64,000 nucleotides of DNA from Breviolum minutum Mf 1.05b.01 (lineage: Eukaryota > Sar > Dinophyceae > Suessiales > Symbiodiniaceae), in the NCBI GenBank assembly GCA_000507305.1, contig DF240821.1:36349-100348 (forward strand). The letters are read 5' to 3'. The notes under the pieces are model-generated. The model was given only the letters and a program-made list of their open reading frames with translations. It was not told where the DNA came from and made no database searches. Of the stretch, positions 37,701 to 46,152 are shown in pieces (position 1 is the first letter of the stretch; each line of letters begins with the position of its first letter). Position numbers and translations under genes: made by a program.

Positions 37701-38485
37701 TCATTTGCTCATCGCAACGGGCACCACACGGTCTTTCTTGTAGAAAATGAAAAAATGCAGTGGAAATGTTAAAAATTCAGAACCTCTTTTGGGGGGAAAT
37801 GTGTTGATTTATATGAAAAAAAATATGGTGCCCAGAAAATCACCTACCCTGTGCTTTGGAAGGTTCTGGGGCTCATTCGGGCTCATTAGCTCCCCCAATA
37901 TCACAGCCTAGTCAAAGTCCTCGTCTTGTTTGTCATCTCAGCTATCATGGCCACTTCCAGCCACTTCAGCCACTTCGGCAACATTTAGGCCATCACTTGA
38001 ACTCATTTCTAGGATGTCACGTTGGAATCAATGTAAATAAAGCCATCAGCAAATGATTTCACCCAGAAAATTCCCTTCTTCATGCTAAAGCAATAGCAAG
38101 TTGGCTGGAAAATCTACTGTATGTCCTCGCCATCTAACCACAGACTCCACAAAAAACTCCATCCACCCTTCCGGATCTGTTTAGATGCTTCAAAAATCCA
38201 ACAAAAATCACCTGTCGTAAAGGATGCCCAACAAAAACCTGTCGTAAAGGTCATGGTTCATAAACTACTACCTTAAACTCAACTCCTTAGGCCAGGCATC
38301 CTGTAGTTTTCCAGGGGTTCCACCAACCAAGCCTACTGGTTGTAGGTCAGTTCGCGTAGGATTTCTGAAGCATCAACAGTTAGAAACCAGCGAACCTCTA
38401 GGACATCCAAAGCTATTTCCCACTGCTGTGCTCGTGCCATGGCATCACTCAAGGCCCCGAAGGAAACCACATCCGCCGAAGGCCA
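22704..38485 (-). CDS. Pentatricopeptide-repeat (PPR) gene, many exons (provisional)
   Basis: Minus-strand exons, 5' to 3': 38485-38396 (DVVSFGALSDAMARAQQWEI), 33714-33645 (AHGMNTFVSINCQILE), 32681-32604 (PNVAVMNATLGAVGSGSQW), 31614-31579 (VQVLELLADMLK), 29755-29659 (PTTISLNTALRAYADV), 27260-27176 (LKGLSFDAAWWNVSL), about 25730-25639 (HADLITFNAALT), 23642-23553 (LERRGLKADITTYNI) and 22753-22704 (ALSSLGSSWEAALM). Each carries part of a 35-residue PPR unit (D-x-x-T/S-x-N then a W-x-x-A-L helix). Two joins rebuild the motif in phase: GSQW|VQVLELLADMLK and TTYNI|ALSSLGSSWEAAL. PPR proteins bind organelle RNA for editing, processing or translation, and dinoflagellates have many. Donors include GT and GC. 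Several linking exons are missing, so it could be two genes. Confidence 0.65.
23553..23642 (-). CDS. PPR exon (RGLKADITTYNI)
   Basis: Thirty codons in phase 0 between TTTTGTTAG and ATC|GTATGG. SFRKDLERRGLKADITTYNI matches the end of one PPR unit and the start of the next. Confidence 0.7.
24300..24425. mobile_element. Family C TIR element (ATATCCC variant)
   Basis: Left CTCCAGGAAATTAACATATC, right GATATGTTAGTTCCCTGGAG, core AAATCATCTTCAAATATGCC. The same variant occurs at about 34008, 42790 and 43735. Confidence 0.75.
24639..24752. mobile_element. Family D TIR element (D2)
   Basis: GGGTGCTTCCAAAAATGGTG at left and CACTATTTTCGGAAACATCC at right; core TATTAAAATGGGATGATTTG. Confidence 0.85.
24773..24887. 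mobile_element. Family A TIR element (A6)
   Basis: Perfect 12-bp TIR; GT to AG is 24777-24885. Left arm CGGCTAATTAACCACTTG, right arm CAGGTGCTGCAAGATTTC. It lies within 25 bp of D2. Confidence 0.92.
25639..25730 (-). CDS. PPR exon (HADLITFNAALT)
   Basis: The minus frame VAILQALQQLENLHRLPDLH continues into ADLITFNAALT and ends at ACG|GTGTCT. The alternative acceptor GCTTTGCAG (exon start 25707) would trim the 5' part. DLITFNAAL is the conserved helix A core of PPR units. Confidence 0.65.
26636..26765. mobile_element. TIR element with GGAAGTTACTAACAATCGTC arm
   Basis: CTGGGATGTGCGGCTGGAAG at left and CATCCTAAGTTCGTCCCAGC at right are imperfect inverted ends around a TATATA core. Similar left arms occur near 11058 and, inverted, near 29960. 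Confidence 0.5.
26877..26960. mobile_element. Family K TIR element (K1)
   Basis: GGACCCACGGTCCACGGACC at left, GGGGTCCGTTGGTAAGGTCC at right. Core CTGAGTATCTAATAGG is the inverse of the core of the copy at 42971. Confidence 0.75.
27176..27260 (-). CDS. Probable PPR-gene exon
   Basis: Acceptor TTGTTTCAAG, donor CTG|GTAATC. Encodes LKGLSFDAAWWNVSLKDFG then SIMRIDATL. FDAAWWNVSL fits PPR helix A loosely (D-x-x-x-x-N). The plus strand is also open here with a plausible GT donor, so the strand is favoured but not certain. Confidence 0.5.
29305..29396. mobile_element. Family A TIR element with internal deletion (A7)
   Basis: The left end TACTGTTGATGGAAGAAATC is intact. The right arm runs GGTGGTTAGCCG directly into ACAGTA, missing about 14 bases that include most of the right TIR, yet still ending in CAG-type AG. 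Confidence 0.85.
29659..29755 (-). CDS. PPR exon (TTISLNTALRAYAD)
   Basis: Acceptor CCTTTAAG|G, GC donor CGG|GCCCC. Reads PTTISLNTALRAYADVPCPT then LGALVFSAMNPR: helix A with the Ser-Leu-Asn-Thr core, then helix B ending in the F-x-x-M motif typical of PPR units. Confidence 0.7.
30257..30421. mobile_element. Family E TIR element (E6)
   Basis: Left TGAGCCATAAAAAAAAC, right CCTTTTTTTCAAAAAGCTCA. Core GATACTGGTTGCTTAATAAG and TAATCCCTATATT. Confidence 0.75.
31579..31614 (-). CDS. PPR micro-exon
   Basis: A 36-base exon (VQVLELLADMLK) between the strong acceptor TTGGTTTTTTCAG and the donor TTGAAG|GTGGGG. It continues GSGSQW of the exon at 32604 in phase 0, completing a PPR helix B. Confidence 0.65.
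32392..32561. mobile_element. Family E TIR element (E3)
   Basis: Left TAAGCCACGAAAAAAAAC, right TTGTTTCATTGCTCA; core ACACTGGTTCTTTAATAGGG. It lies immediately 3' (minus sense) of the PPR exon at 32604. Confidence 0.8.
32604..32681 (-). CDS. PPR exon (PNVAVMNATLGA)
   Basis: Twenty-six codons in phase 0, ARNSELDPNVAVMNATLGAV then GSGSQW, ending TGG|GTCATG. The start could also be 32666. It was recognised only through the motif, since it has no internal start codon. Confidence 0.7.
33645..33714 (-). CDS. Probable PPR-gene exon
   Basis: Acceptor TGTTTTAG|CTG, donor GAAG|GTATCAAG. Encodes LQQKAQAAHGMNTFVSINCQ then ILE. TFVSINCQI resembles PPR helix A. Its end phase (1) does not fit the next recognised exon (phase 0), so an exon between 33.6 and 32.7 kb is missing. 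Confidence 0.55.
34773..34944 (+). CDS. Candidate exon, strand ambiguous
   Basis: Plus-strand reading: strong acceptor GTTGTTTTGCAG, 57 codons including GAPEAERVPHDVFWGGRAAI and SNGDVTKLASKHKLAGDVIL, then a GC donor (TTG|GCATTT). Minus-strand reading: a longer open frame with TSCGTLSASGAPIQERASQW then QRVWGAL, which would suit the PPR gene that surrounds it. The plus acceptor is better than any minus splice site. No family recognised for the plus product. Confidence 0.4.
35198..35317. mobile_element. Family A TIR element, diverged (A9)
   Basis: Left TACTCTTGATGCTTCAGAAA, right TTTTTGAACCATCAAAAGTT. The core has CCACCAGGGATGGTGTAAAA. The terminal GT and AG are both mutated, so it should no longer splice as a unit. 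Confidence 0.7.
35890..36385. repeat. ACTG/ACTA degenerate tetranucleotide repeat
   Basis: About 500 bp of CTGACTGACTAACTGA-type units with frequent single-base changes. Phase drifts, so no frame stays open. Confidence 0.95.
36384..36652. repeat. 93-bp minisatellite, about 2.9 copies, ending at an N
   Basis: Units start near 36384, 36478 and 36571. Each has TTTTTCGACATCAGAACTTC, AAAAAGTGCTCC, CAGTTTTTAGCATTTTGACT and CGCCACAGCGGCGTG. The third copy stops inside CGCCA at the single ambiguous base 36652, after which the sequence is unrelated. Confidence 0.92.
37223..37299 (-). CDS. Candidate exon, helical repeat-like
   Basis: Acceptor ACCTTTGGCTTAG, donor CACAG|GTGAGGG, both good. The 77 bases encode KMTAALMDYARNLQVYHPLA then AALVHR. 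An amphipathic helix with P-L-A recalls helical repeats of organelle RNA-binding proteins (PPR, OPR or RAP proteins). It lies between PPR exons at 38.4 and 33.7 kb on the same strand and may belong to that gene. Confidence 0.55.
38177..38377 (-). mobile_element. Family A element flush with a PPR reading frame (A10)
   Basis: On the minus strand it begins GTTGATGCTTCAGAAATCC and ends GAAGCATCTAAACAG, 201 bp. The PPR frame (WEIALDVLE then VRWFLT) is open right up to its first base. A GT donor 18 bases earlier (GAG|GTTCGC) is the competing exon end. Confidence 0.75.
38396..38485 (-). CDS. PPR exon (DVVSFGALSDA)
   Basis: Thirty codons after CTCTTCCGGCGCCAG: WPSADVVSFGALSDAMARAQ then QWEIALDVLE, a nearly complete PPR helix A and B. 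It ends GAG|GTTCGC or, 18 bases on, at the family A terminus. Further plus-strand-distal sequence near 39200 repeats the motif AGCTTTGGATGTC weakly. Confidence 0.75.
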
Positions 38486-38754
38486 CTGGCGCCGGAAGAG
38501 TTGGTGATGGGGTGAGAAGCATCCGGCTAAGTGGGGGCTAACTGTTAGCCATTTAGAATATAGAATTTCCATGCAAAAAAACTTACACCCACAAAGTTTC
38601 AGTTCACAACTGACCATGGCTATGTATTCACGACTTTACCACATGGGGCCCGAAATCATTCGAAGGAAGCTGATCATCTTACAGCCCAAAGCGGATTGGG
38701 AAACTCCTGGGAACTGTACCTTGAGCTTACCATGGCTTCTGAAACGACCCCGAA

Positions 38755-38872
38755 CTTACCCCCCCCGGAAAATGAACATGTCCCCTAAAAGCATTTCAAA
38801 AGGAAGGGATCGTCTTCCAAGCATCATTTTTGAGGGGCTTTTGCTGTTAGTTTCAGGGGTAGTCTCACTTGG
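38755..38872. mobile_element. Family C-like TIR element
   Basis: CCCCCCGGAAAATGAACATG at left, GCTGTTAGTTTCAGGGGTAG at right; core GAAGGGATCGTCTTCC is palindromic. Confidence 0.6.
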
Positions 38873-39299
38873 ATTTTTTTAGCACCGGATAGTAAGAGCT
38901 CATATGTACACCTGTTACGCCTGGTTTCAAGCAGTTTTCTCAATTCTACTTGGCGGAGGCTGCTGAGAGAGAGTGATTCATATCTGCCGATAGAGCAGCA
39001 TCCAAAAGCAACAAATGGATGGGTTCATCATGACTTGCTTCATCCCACACGCTGAATCTCCTCTTGATCCACATTTCAAGTATTCCAACATCCTTCTTTT
39101 GAACAAACCACCACCACCCAATTCTTCAGCTTCCACTCGGGTTTCCACCTCCTTTCCTCTCATGCTTCTCACCTAGGCTGGAAGACTCGAGAGTCATTGC
39201 AACTTGAAGACATCCAAAGCTATACAGCGAAAACTTGGAAGAAACCCAGCCAAAACCGCTCCTTTTTTCAGGCATGGTGACCATTCAAAACCAATAAAG

Positions 39300-40200
39300 A
39301 CAGGGAAAACCATTGAAAAGCCAAGCAGCCAAATGGTTCCCTTTGGTGTTTTTGCCCATTTTCCCGGGGAGTGATTTCACCCTCGCGATTTTTCGATGCA
39401 AAACAACAAAACCACCACAACAGCAGAGATCTTCATCCACCTTAACGGGACCACTTTCCGGGAAGTTCCAGGGAAAGGACCTTTTCAATTCTGAGGCCAA
39501 ATTGCACCGGAAATTTCCAGGGAATTTTTGAGGGGAGATTTCCCTTATTAAGAGGAGAATGACACGGTGACCTCGAGGGGTCGCGTTTTCATTTGCCACT
39601 CGCAGAAATGTTTTTTTCTTCACTCTCTTCACTGAATTTCAGGGATGGTGCAAAAAACAAAATGAAAGAAGTTCTATTGTTTACTCTTCATAGATTGAAA
39701 AAATTAAAACTTAACCAATCATAGAGTTTTGGAGGAAATCCCACACTAAACCAGCGAAATTGAATTCATATTTTCAAAATTCCCTTCCAATTTCCTGGAA
39801 AGCCGTGTTGATATTTGAGATGTTCTGTGGCTGGCCATACATCACAACCACAACCAGAACCACAACAACAGCAGGATCATTGTGTATAATACATTACATC
39901 ATATCATACTGTATTCTACTTCATATTCTATCACATTGTACTACATATTACACTAGGTAAATACATATATATATATATACACATTTATGTAGTATCTCTA
40001 AATCCATTCGCAAGATATTTTTTCGCCGCACACGCGCAGTGCCTATATTTGAGTTTCCCAACTAAATGTAGCGCTCCTCGCCAATGTGCGCCACGCGCCA
40101 GCGCAGCTATGGCAGCATTGCAACAGTTCCTGCGTGGCGTTTTTTTTCAGCTGAGGGGCTGATGACAACACGATGGAATGGCTGGGTTTATTTGTAACCA
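39300..40200. other. Non-coding stretch
   Basis: Contains GGAAATTTCCAGGGAATTTT and GGGAAGTTCCAGGGAAAGG inverted pieces (39440-39530), a TATATA tract (about 39960-39985) and a short GC-rich segment (40080-40140). No exon recognised. Confidence 0.5.
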
Positions 40201-40214
40201 TTGTCACCTGCTTT

Positions 40215-40640
40215 CTCAATAGTAAAGGTCAATGAACGTGGTTGTTGAAAATACTACAGTATATATAAAGGTGATGAAGAATTGCTATTGAAATATGTGT
40301 TAATCAAGATGGAAAGGATTGCTTTATCTGCTGCATTTCTTTCCGATAGGAAATTTGATCATGATTATTGCAAATATGGGTTGTGAATATGGTAAAGGAC
40401 TGCTTGATCTCTTACAATCTACTTTTCTCTTGCAGTCTATTTGTGAGGAAAATAAATTACTATGCATACCTGTTGAAAGCATTTGTTAATGGATGTGGTT
40501 TACAAAGCATGTTTATCTCTTGCAATCTGCCTTGCTCAAAGAAGATCAATGAATATGCTCATTGAAAACACTGGTTTATAATGAATGTGGTAAAGCATTG
40601 CTATATTTCTTGAGACCAAAAGCTGTTTTATATAGATAAG
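40215..40640. repeat. Degenerate tandem repeat, about 90-120 bp unit
   Basis: Recurring CAATGAANRTGSTYRTTGAAA-like blocks at about 40231, 40353, 40458 and 40547. Each is followed by AARGNNTGCTTNATCTCTTG. Copies are strongly diverged, and spacing shrinks from about 120 to 90 bp. Confidence 0.7.
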
Positions 40641-41031
40641 GTGATAGTGATAGCTGTTTTAATTCTTACAATACGTTTGGAAATGTTGAATCAGGTGGAT
40701 AACTGGTTGGGCTCATTGATTTCCCAAAGACAAAAAAATGATAAATGAATATTGAGGTAAAAGCCGTCATTTATCTTTTTCATTTTGTTTGATACACGTA
40801 TGGGCTAGTGGCTAGAAATGGTGTTCTACATACTTTCCCCCCTCCCAGCAACAGTGGAAATGAAGGGTTACGTTCAAAATCCTGGGGAGAAGGAACATCC
40901 CAAAATACACACACCGCCATGTCGCTGAAGACTGCCATCTCGGTCGCTAACAAAAATTACCTTCTCTTGTTAGGTCCTTTTGGTTTTTAATATGTGGGCA
41001 GAGATCTCGTTTCAAAGTGGGGAAGAAAAAC

Positions 41032-41247
41032 CTGCACAGTGGCAGGAGTTTTGCAAGTGACGTGGGGGTCCATCTTTTCCAAGAAGTGAACATGCCTTAT
41101 GCAAGTGAAAGGCTTGCCCCTGCAAAACAAATTCATTTTGATATTTACAGAAAGTCCTCTGAGGATAGTCCTTGGTCCTTACATAGTTGCAGAAACAAAT
41201 TCTTCGCCACCCAACCAATTCCCCGCGGGGTTTTCCACCCCATCCTG
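41032..41247 (-). CDS. Two-exon gene fragment, unknown product
   Basis: Exon 41247-41183 (acceptor TGTGCCCAG, donor AT|GTAAGG) and exon 41119-41032 (acceptor TTTGTTTTGCAG, donor GTGCAG|GTTTTTC) join in phase across a 63-base GT-AG intron. The product contains QDGVENPAGNWLGGEEFVSA then GKPFTCIRHVHFLEKMDPHV and TCKTPATVQ. All four splice sites are good. A longer single frame also runs through the first exon but ends in a stop at GT of the next. No family recognised. Confidence 0.6.
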
Positions 41248-42970
41248 CTGGGCACATTCTGCGGGAACTCTCTCAGCACACCATTAAACAGGTCAAATGC
41301 CTTCAGCCGAGGCGAAGATAGTGGCAGGTTCCCAAAGGGATTTCTTACGGTAGATACGGTGATGAAATTGGATCTACCAATAACACGGCATCTTTGAACT
41401 TCAATGATGGCCACAAAAAATCTCGGTGTCTTGCTGTTTGGCCAAATTAAAGAATCCTGGAGAACTACACATCTTTCAAGAATTATATATTTACCTATAA
41501 TGTACTAGAAAATACTACTAAAATGCAAGGTAAAGATCTACTGGTAACACCAGCAAATCTTAATTCTTCACACTTTAACTGTCAGTGTAACCTCAATCGT
41601 ACTCACCCAATTTTGAGGTTTTTTGGGCCCACTGCTTGCGATGGAAATTTGACCAAAACTTGTCAGAAATTTTCCCGAAAACGAACAGCTACAACAAAAC
41701 CTGATGCTTGGAGGAGACGAGTAGCCCTTGTTTTGCTCCTTTCCGTTTGTTCACAACCTTCGGGGCACAAAACCTTCACAAATCATCTGGAATTTTCATC
41801 AATAAAAAAACTCAAACAAATCCCCTGAACTGTCATAGCTAATGGCTTGAGGTTAAAGGATTCATTCCCCTTAAACTCACTTGAGTTACTAATGAAAACC
41901 CAAAAATGACATTCCATTGAATCCTGGTTGGGTTTTTTCGGAATTCAAAAAGTAATGGCATATGGAATAATCTCAGTATAAGTGTTTAGCATTTCATCCC
42001 CTATATAACTCACCCAACCGGAAACCCGGAAGATCACTGCTCGTTCAACCAACCTGACGCCAGCGCCAGGCGCGCGACAAGGTGGTTATCCTTGGACCAA
42101 TGGGAACTCACCGTTTTTCCAAGCATCCAAAAACCTGGTGCAAAATTCCATTTATATCTTTTTTTTGCTTCAGGTTGATTCAGCCGGATCCAAAATCATG
42201 AAAACCAAATGAGGGTTTTGATGAACACAGATGCGGGTAGCCTTCAAAAAATCACCCGGTCGCAGTTGGGTTTTATTAAAGATTCCCCCAATCTTGCCTA
42301 ATATATAAGCTATATATAGCTATATTAGGTACATGGCGGTATAGATAGTTAGGTCAGGATACTCTCCCTTTCTGTACCAAAAACATGTTCCCATTTAAGG
42401 AAACTCGATTTAAGCGCTCCGTCATTTGCTACGGAAATATTTGCAATCATGTCAAGTGGGAATCTTATGTCTCTGTTTTTAGTGCAAATGTTTGCTTTTT
42501 ATGATTTATCTGAAATGGCTTCTATGAATTTTTTGGGCCATCCTGACCTCCCCCCAAGGTGCAACAAGGTATGCCAAACCCCCAGGAGTTCATCTTCTGG
42601 AGCCAAAAAATCCCAGATTCGAAACCAAAAAATAAGTCGAGAAGGACTAGTAAACCTGGGAAGGATCACATATGCCCCCGAAGTCTAACAGCGAGTTTAC
42701 CCCTGAAAGCCATGATGGGACTGGAAGATGATCTGGCTTCCTTTTGGGTTTTGGTAATTGTTCTGGGGTTATGTTAAACTTCAGGTGGGTATCCCACCTA
42801 CGCAAGAGGAGGATCATCGACTCAAGATTGCTTTTGGAGGGGATATGTTAGTTTCCGGAGCCGGAGGGTAGTTTTCAAGTTCAGAATCTCCGAAATTCCA
42901 GGGAATTATTTTCACCATGTTAAATTTCAGGGGAGTAAATCCCCAACCAATAATCCATCAAAATTTGAAT

Positions 42971-43047
42971 GGGACCTTACCAACGGACCCCCAGGAAGTT
43001 GCTAGGGCTACTAGATACTCAGGTTTAGGGGTCCGTTCAGTGGGTCC
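42971..43047. mobile_element. Family K TIR element (K2)
   Basis: GGGACCTTACCAACGGACCC and GGGGTCCGTTCAGTGGGTCC flank GGGCTACTAGATACTCAGG. The same element in the opposite orientation lies at 26877. Confidence 0.75.
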
Positions 43048-43306
43048 TGTTGGAGATTTATTGGAAATAAAATCACCAATCAACAATTGGTTGATGATTT
43101 AAAAAACAAGATAAACTTGACATTTCTAAAGCTTAATGATTGTTCACATAGCATCATGTTCACCAAGAACATATCTTGGGATGTTGTAGCAGACCAATCA
43201 TACAGTTACGGTAAAGCAAATAGAAACCTCCTAGTAAATGTGTGATTGCCCCACCCGAAAGTTTGAAACAATTATAAAGTATGAATCATATGTATATTAT
43301 ATATAT

Positions 43307-43408
43307 GGGTGTTTCCAAAAATGGTGGTACCCCCAAAGCACCCCAAAATGATCATTTTTAGTAGGAAAATCGATGGTTGTTGGGTACCACCATTTTAGGA
43401 ACCCCCCA
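43307..43408. mobile_element. Family D TIR element (D3)
   Basis: GGGTGTTTCCAAAAATGGTG and CACCATTTTAGGAACCCCCC ends, core ATCATTTTTAGTAGGAAAAT. Confidence 0.9.
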
Positions 43409-43731
43409 TATATATACAGTACACAAGTATAAGTTGGTTACTTTATATATTCTCAGCTAGTTGTAAGCTACATCGTTGTAAGCTACATTGAAGTTGTCTA
43501 TAAAGCTCAGCTAGTGAAACATGATCCCTACTGTAACTCGTACCAAGCAACGCAGCACTGCAACAACTTCCTGAAGGTAGCAGCTCGCTCCTGGCAGTTG
43601 AGGTGGCACTGTACTAAAATAACAATGGCTACCACTACTTGGAGGATCATCCCCTTCCAATGTGTGGGTTTCAAAGAAGCAATTGACAAGAAACATTGGT
43701 TCATAAACGTGATAGTCAAGTAGTATTATCC

Positions 43732-43828
43732 TCCTGGGAACAATCACATATCCCGTACCAGCCGACACTTTTGAGTCGATGGCTTTCGTTTTGCTAGGTC
43801 GTATATGTTAGTTCCCTGGAGGGTACTT
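43732..43828. mobile_element. Family C TIR element (ATATCCC variant)
   Basis: CCTCCTGGGAACAATCACAT at left and TATATGTTAGTTCCCTGGAG at right; core ACTTTTGAGTCGATGG. Its right end overlaps the start of the next B element. Confidence 0.65.
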
Positions 43829-43882
43829 GGAGGATCATCCCCTTTAATAAGTGGGTAAGAACCATGGTTATCCTCCAAGTAC
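43823..43882. mobile_element. Miniature family B element (60 bp)
   Basis: GTACTTGGAGGATCATCCCC to TTATCCTCCAAGTAC: perfect 11-bp TIR around only about 38 bp of core (TTTAATAAGTGGGTAAG). It starts GT; its AG lies at CCAAG with TAC beyond. Confidence 0.85.
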
Positions 43883-43895
43883 GAACATAGCTGGC

Positions 43896-43978
43896 TGGAA
43901 AATCCCCATGTTCAATAGGAAATACATCTTCATTCAGGGTCCGTTTTCCAGTTAGCTATGCTAGTTTACCAGAATATA
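43896..43978. mobile_element. Family C TIR element
   Basis: GGAAAATCCCCATGTTCAAT, GAAATACATCTTCATTCAGG, GTTAGCTATGCTAGTTTACC. The core matches the copies at 34258 and 56270. Confidence 0.7.
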
Positions 43979-44693
43979 ATTGCCCAAATACAGTTTATGC
44001 CTGTTGGTTCTGCCCACTTTTTTGGTGCAATTTTTTGAGATTCGACTCAGGTTTGCGTACGAGAAGTGAAGGAGGAGGGATCATGTGATGCATCCTAATG
44101 ATGTACCCTCCATCCACCGCATGGTCTCCAAAAAAAATCCATCTCGCATCTTGGTCATGTTTCTTTAAAAAAAGATCCCTTGGAAAAAACTTGGGAAGGT
44201 TAGACAAAAACTCCGAAAAACAAGAAATCCCACCTCATCACATCAACTTGGCTTGAATCCGTCATCTCATCATCTCATCATCGATTTGTAGTTGGTGGTT
44301 GAACCAACCATCCCATCTCGAAAAATATGCGCAAGTCAAATTGCATCATTTCCCCAGGTATCCGGGTGATGTTTTTTTTGAAAAGTTGAAACCAAACCTA
44401 CACGGCGGGCCCCGAACCGATCGTTCCAAATGAAGTCATGCCGCCGCCGACACTAACTGTGTAACGGGTTTTTTTTTTCACCCAGCCTTTTTTCGTGGCG
44501 TTATTTATACATGGCTTTTCCTGGGGGTGACTGGTTTTTCTACTTTCGGCCCACCTCGATTTTTCACCCAAAATGCGGATCCGCACCCTCTCAATTCGGC
44601 CCAAAGTTCCAAGGTGTTTCGCCATGCACCCTCCTTTGGACGGCTGGGGTTCGAGGCATTTCGGGGCCGCGTTTTGGAGATTCGGAATGTCTG

Positions 44694-44783
44694 TACAAAC
44701 ACCTTCAAAGGGGTGCCAACTAAACCCTAACGGATGGTGAATTGACACCTTAAAACCATTTGGCATCCCTTTGAAGGTGTTGT
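44694..44783. mobile_element. TIR element, CACCTTCAAAGGG ends (family L)
   Basis: ACAAACACCTTCAAAGGGGT at left, CATCCCTTTGAAGGTGTTGT at right, 90 bp in all. A single copy was noticed. Confidence 0.8.
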
Positions 44784-45195
44784 TACATTATGATATTTTG
44801 GACAACTTCAAAGGGAAAGATCTTGAAAAAGACACAAATTCTCCCATAAAGCAGTGCATCCGTTTCATGTCTGAAATTCATTCATTTCACATGACTTTCC
44901 GTTTCTTCGGTGGAACTTCTTCTTTGGTGCTGCACTGTGGAATTTCGGGCAATTTTTCCGGTAACTCCCATCAAGTAGGCTACAAGAATATCAAATGAGA
45001 TAAAGGGAGCAGACAGTATTTTGGGTTGTCCCCCTTCACAGTAATAGTCACCACCGGGACTTTTACATTTTAGACTCGAGGATCTCGAACTAAATCTCAT
45101 TTGCCGGCATACTGGGTGGGGGAGCATTCCATCGATACAAAGGGAGTACCCGACTAACACTACCAGGTCACTACCATGTCCTCAGCCAGCACATT

Positions 45196-45367
45196 TGAGC
45201 CACGAAAAAAACACCTTCTTACTTTACATTGAATCCTGGTTGTTTAATAGCAATCCTTGTAACTAGTGGTTTATTTACAAAATAATCCCCATATAGCTGT
45301 GTAGTATTTCATCCCCCTATTTTCACCCTATATAAACAACCCAAAACAGGGCCCCTTTTTTCATTGC
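45196..45367. mobile_element. Family E TIR element (E4), abuts an exon
   Basis: Left TGAGCCACGAAAAAAACACC, right GGGGCCCCTTTTTTCATTGC. On the minus strand it begins GCAATGAAAAAAGG right at the end of the exon 45457-45368, so its own terminus would be the GC donor. Confidence 0.85.
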
Positions 45368-45457
45368 CGGAGCGCCTTCAGGGCCTTCGTCAACTTCCGC
45401 TCGTAGGCCCACAAACGTTGATCCACCACGGAGAGGCGCGAAGGACCCGTTGCACAC
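45368..45457 (-). CDS. Coding exon, unknown product
   Basis: Ninety bases reading TGPSRLSVVDQRLWAYERKL then TKALKALR, with very GC-rich third positions (about 23 of 29). It follows AACAAACAACGAG and ends CG|GCAATG, exactly at the family E element, or else reads through to a TGA two codons later as a C-terminus. A second, phase-0 frame is open but has unbiased third positions. Confidence 0.6.
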
Positions 45458-46095
45458 CTCGTTGTTTGTTTTTCCGGGTGGTTTTTTAGGGGGTCCCAGA
45501 GTATCCAAAAAAAATGGGGCAACCAGAAGCCCCACCTTTTTTTTGGGGTGGGAAGGAAGAGGAAGACAAGGAGAAGAATCATGTTTCATGCTTCTCAAAT
45601 TCCGGAAAAATCTGGGTTTTCAGGGATAAACAACCCCCTGGAAGGCAGTTGGGGCTCTCTATCTGGTGTGTTCTAGTGGATTCTACTGGATTCTGGTTGG
45701 TGCGTTGCCATCAGTTTCACCCATCAGCCCATAATCTGCCCACCCCAAACCTCGATAACAGAGACAGCTCTGTTTCAAGGACCTGCGTGGATTCGCTCCC
45801 TCTTCATATCAATAATTAGACAAGTCGTCATTTGACCCTTCCTGTTGGTGTACCCTTAGGCAACTGAATAACCACAATGATCCTAAGTACCCAGTTCCTT
45901 CCCCACAGTGCTTGCACATGTAAAAAGCGGCAAAGATTTACATATTTCATAGGTACGGTGTAAATGTAAAATCTTCGAATTCTGTGAGCAGATTCCGACC
46001 TCCCAAATCTCTTGTCTTCTAAAAATATCTCCTGATCTTTGGTGTTTGGGGTTAGTGTGTTAAAACCAGCCACAGATCGCCACTTCCCATCGCAC

Positions 46096-46152
46096 CTGCG
46101 AGACCGAAGCCATCTTTTTTCGGCGACAAAGCGCCGCATGACGGCGCGCCAT
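46096..46152 (-). CDS. Possible first coding exon
   Basis: ATG in good context (CACCAATGGCG) starts MARRHAALCRRKKMASVSQ, then a consensus-like donor CAG|GTGCGATGG. It could be the 5' exon of the gene whose exon is at 45368-45457, though phases require another exon between. Confidence 0.4.
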
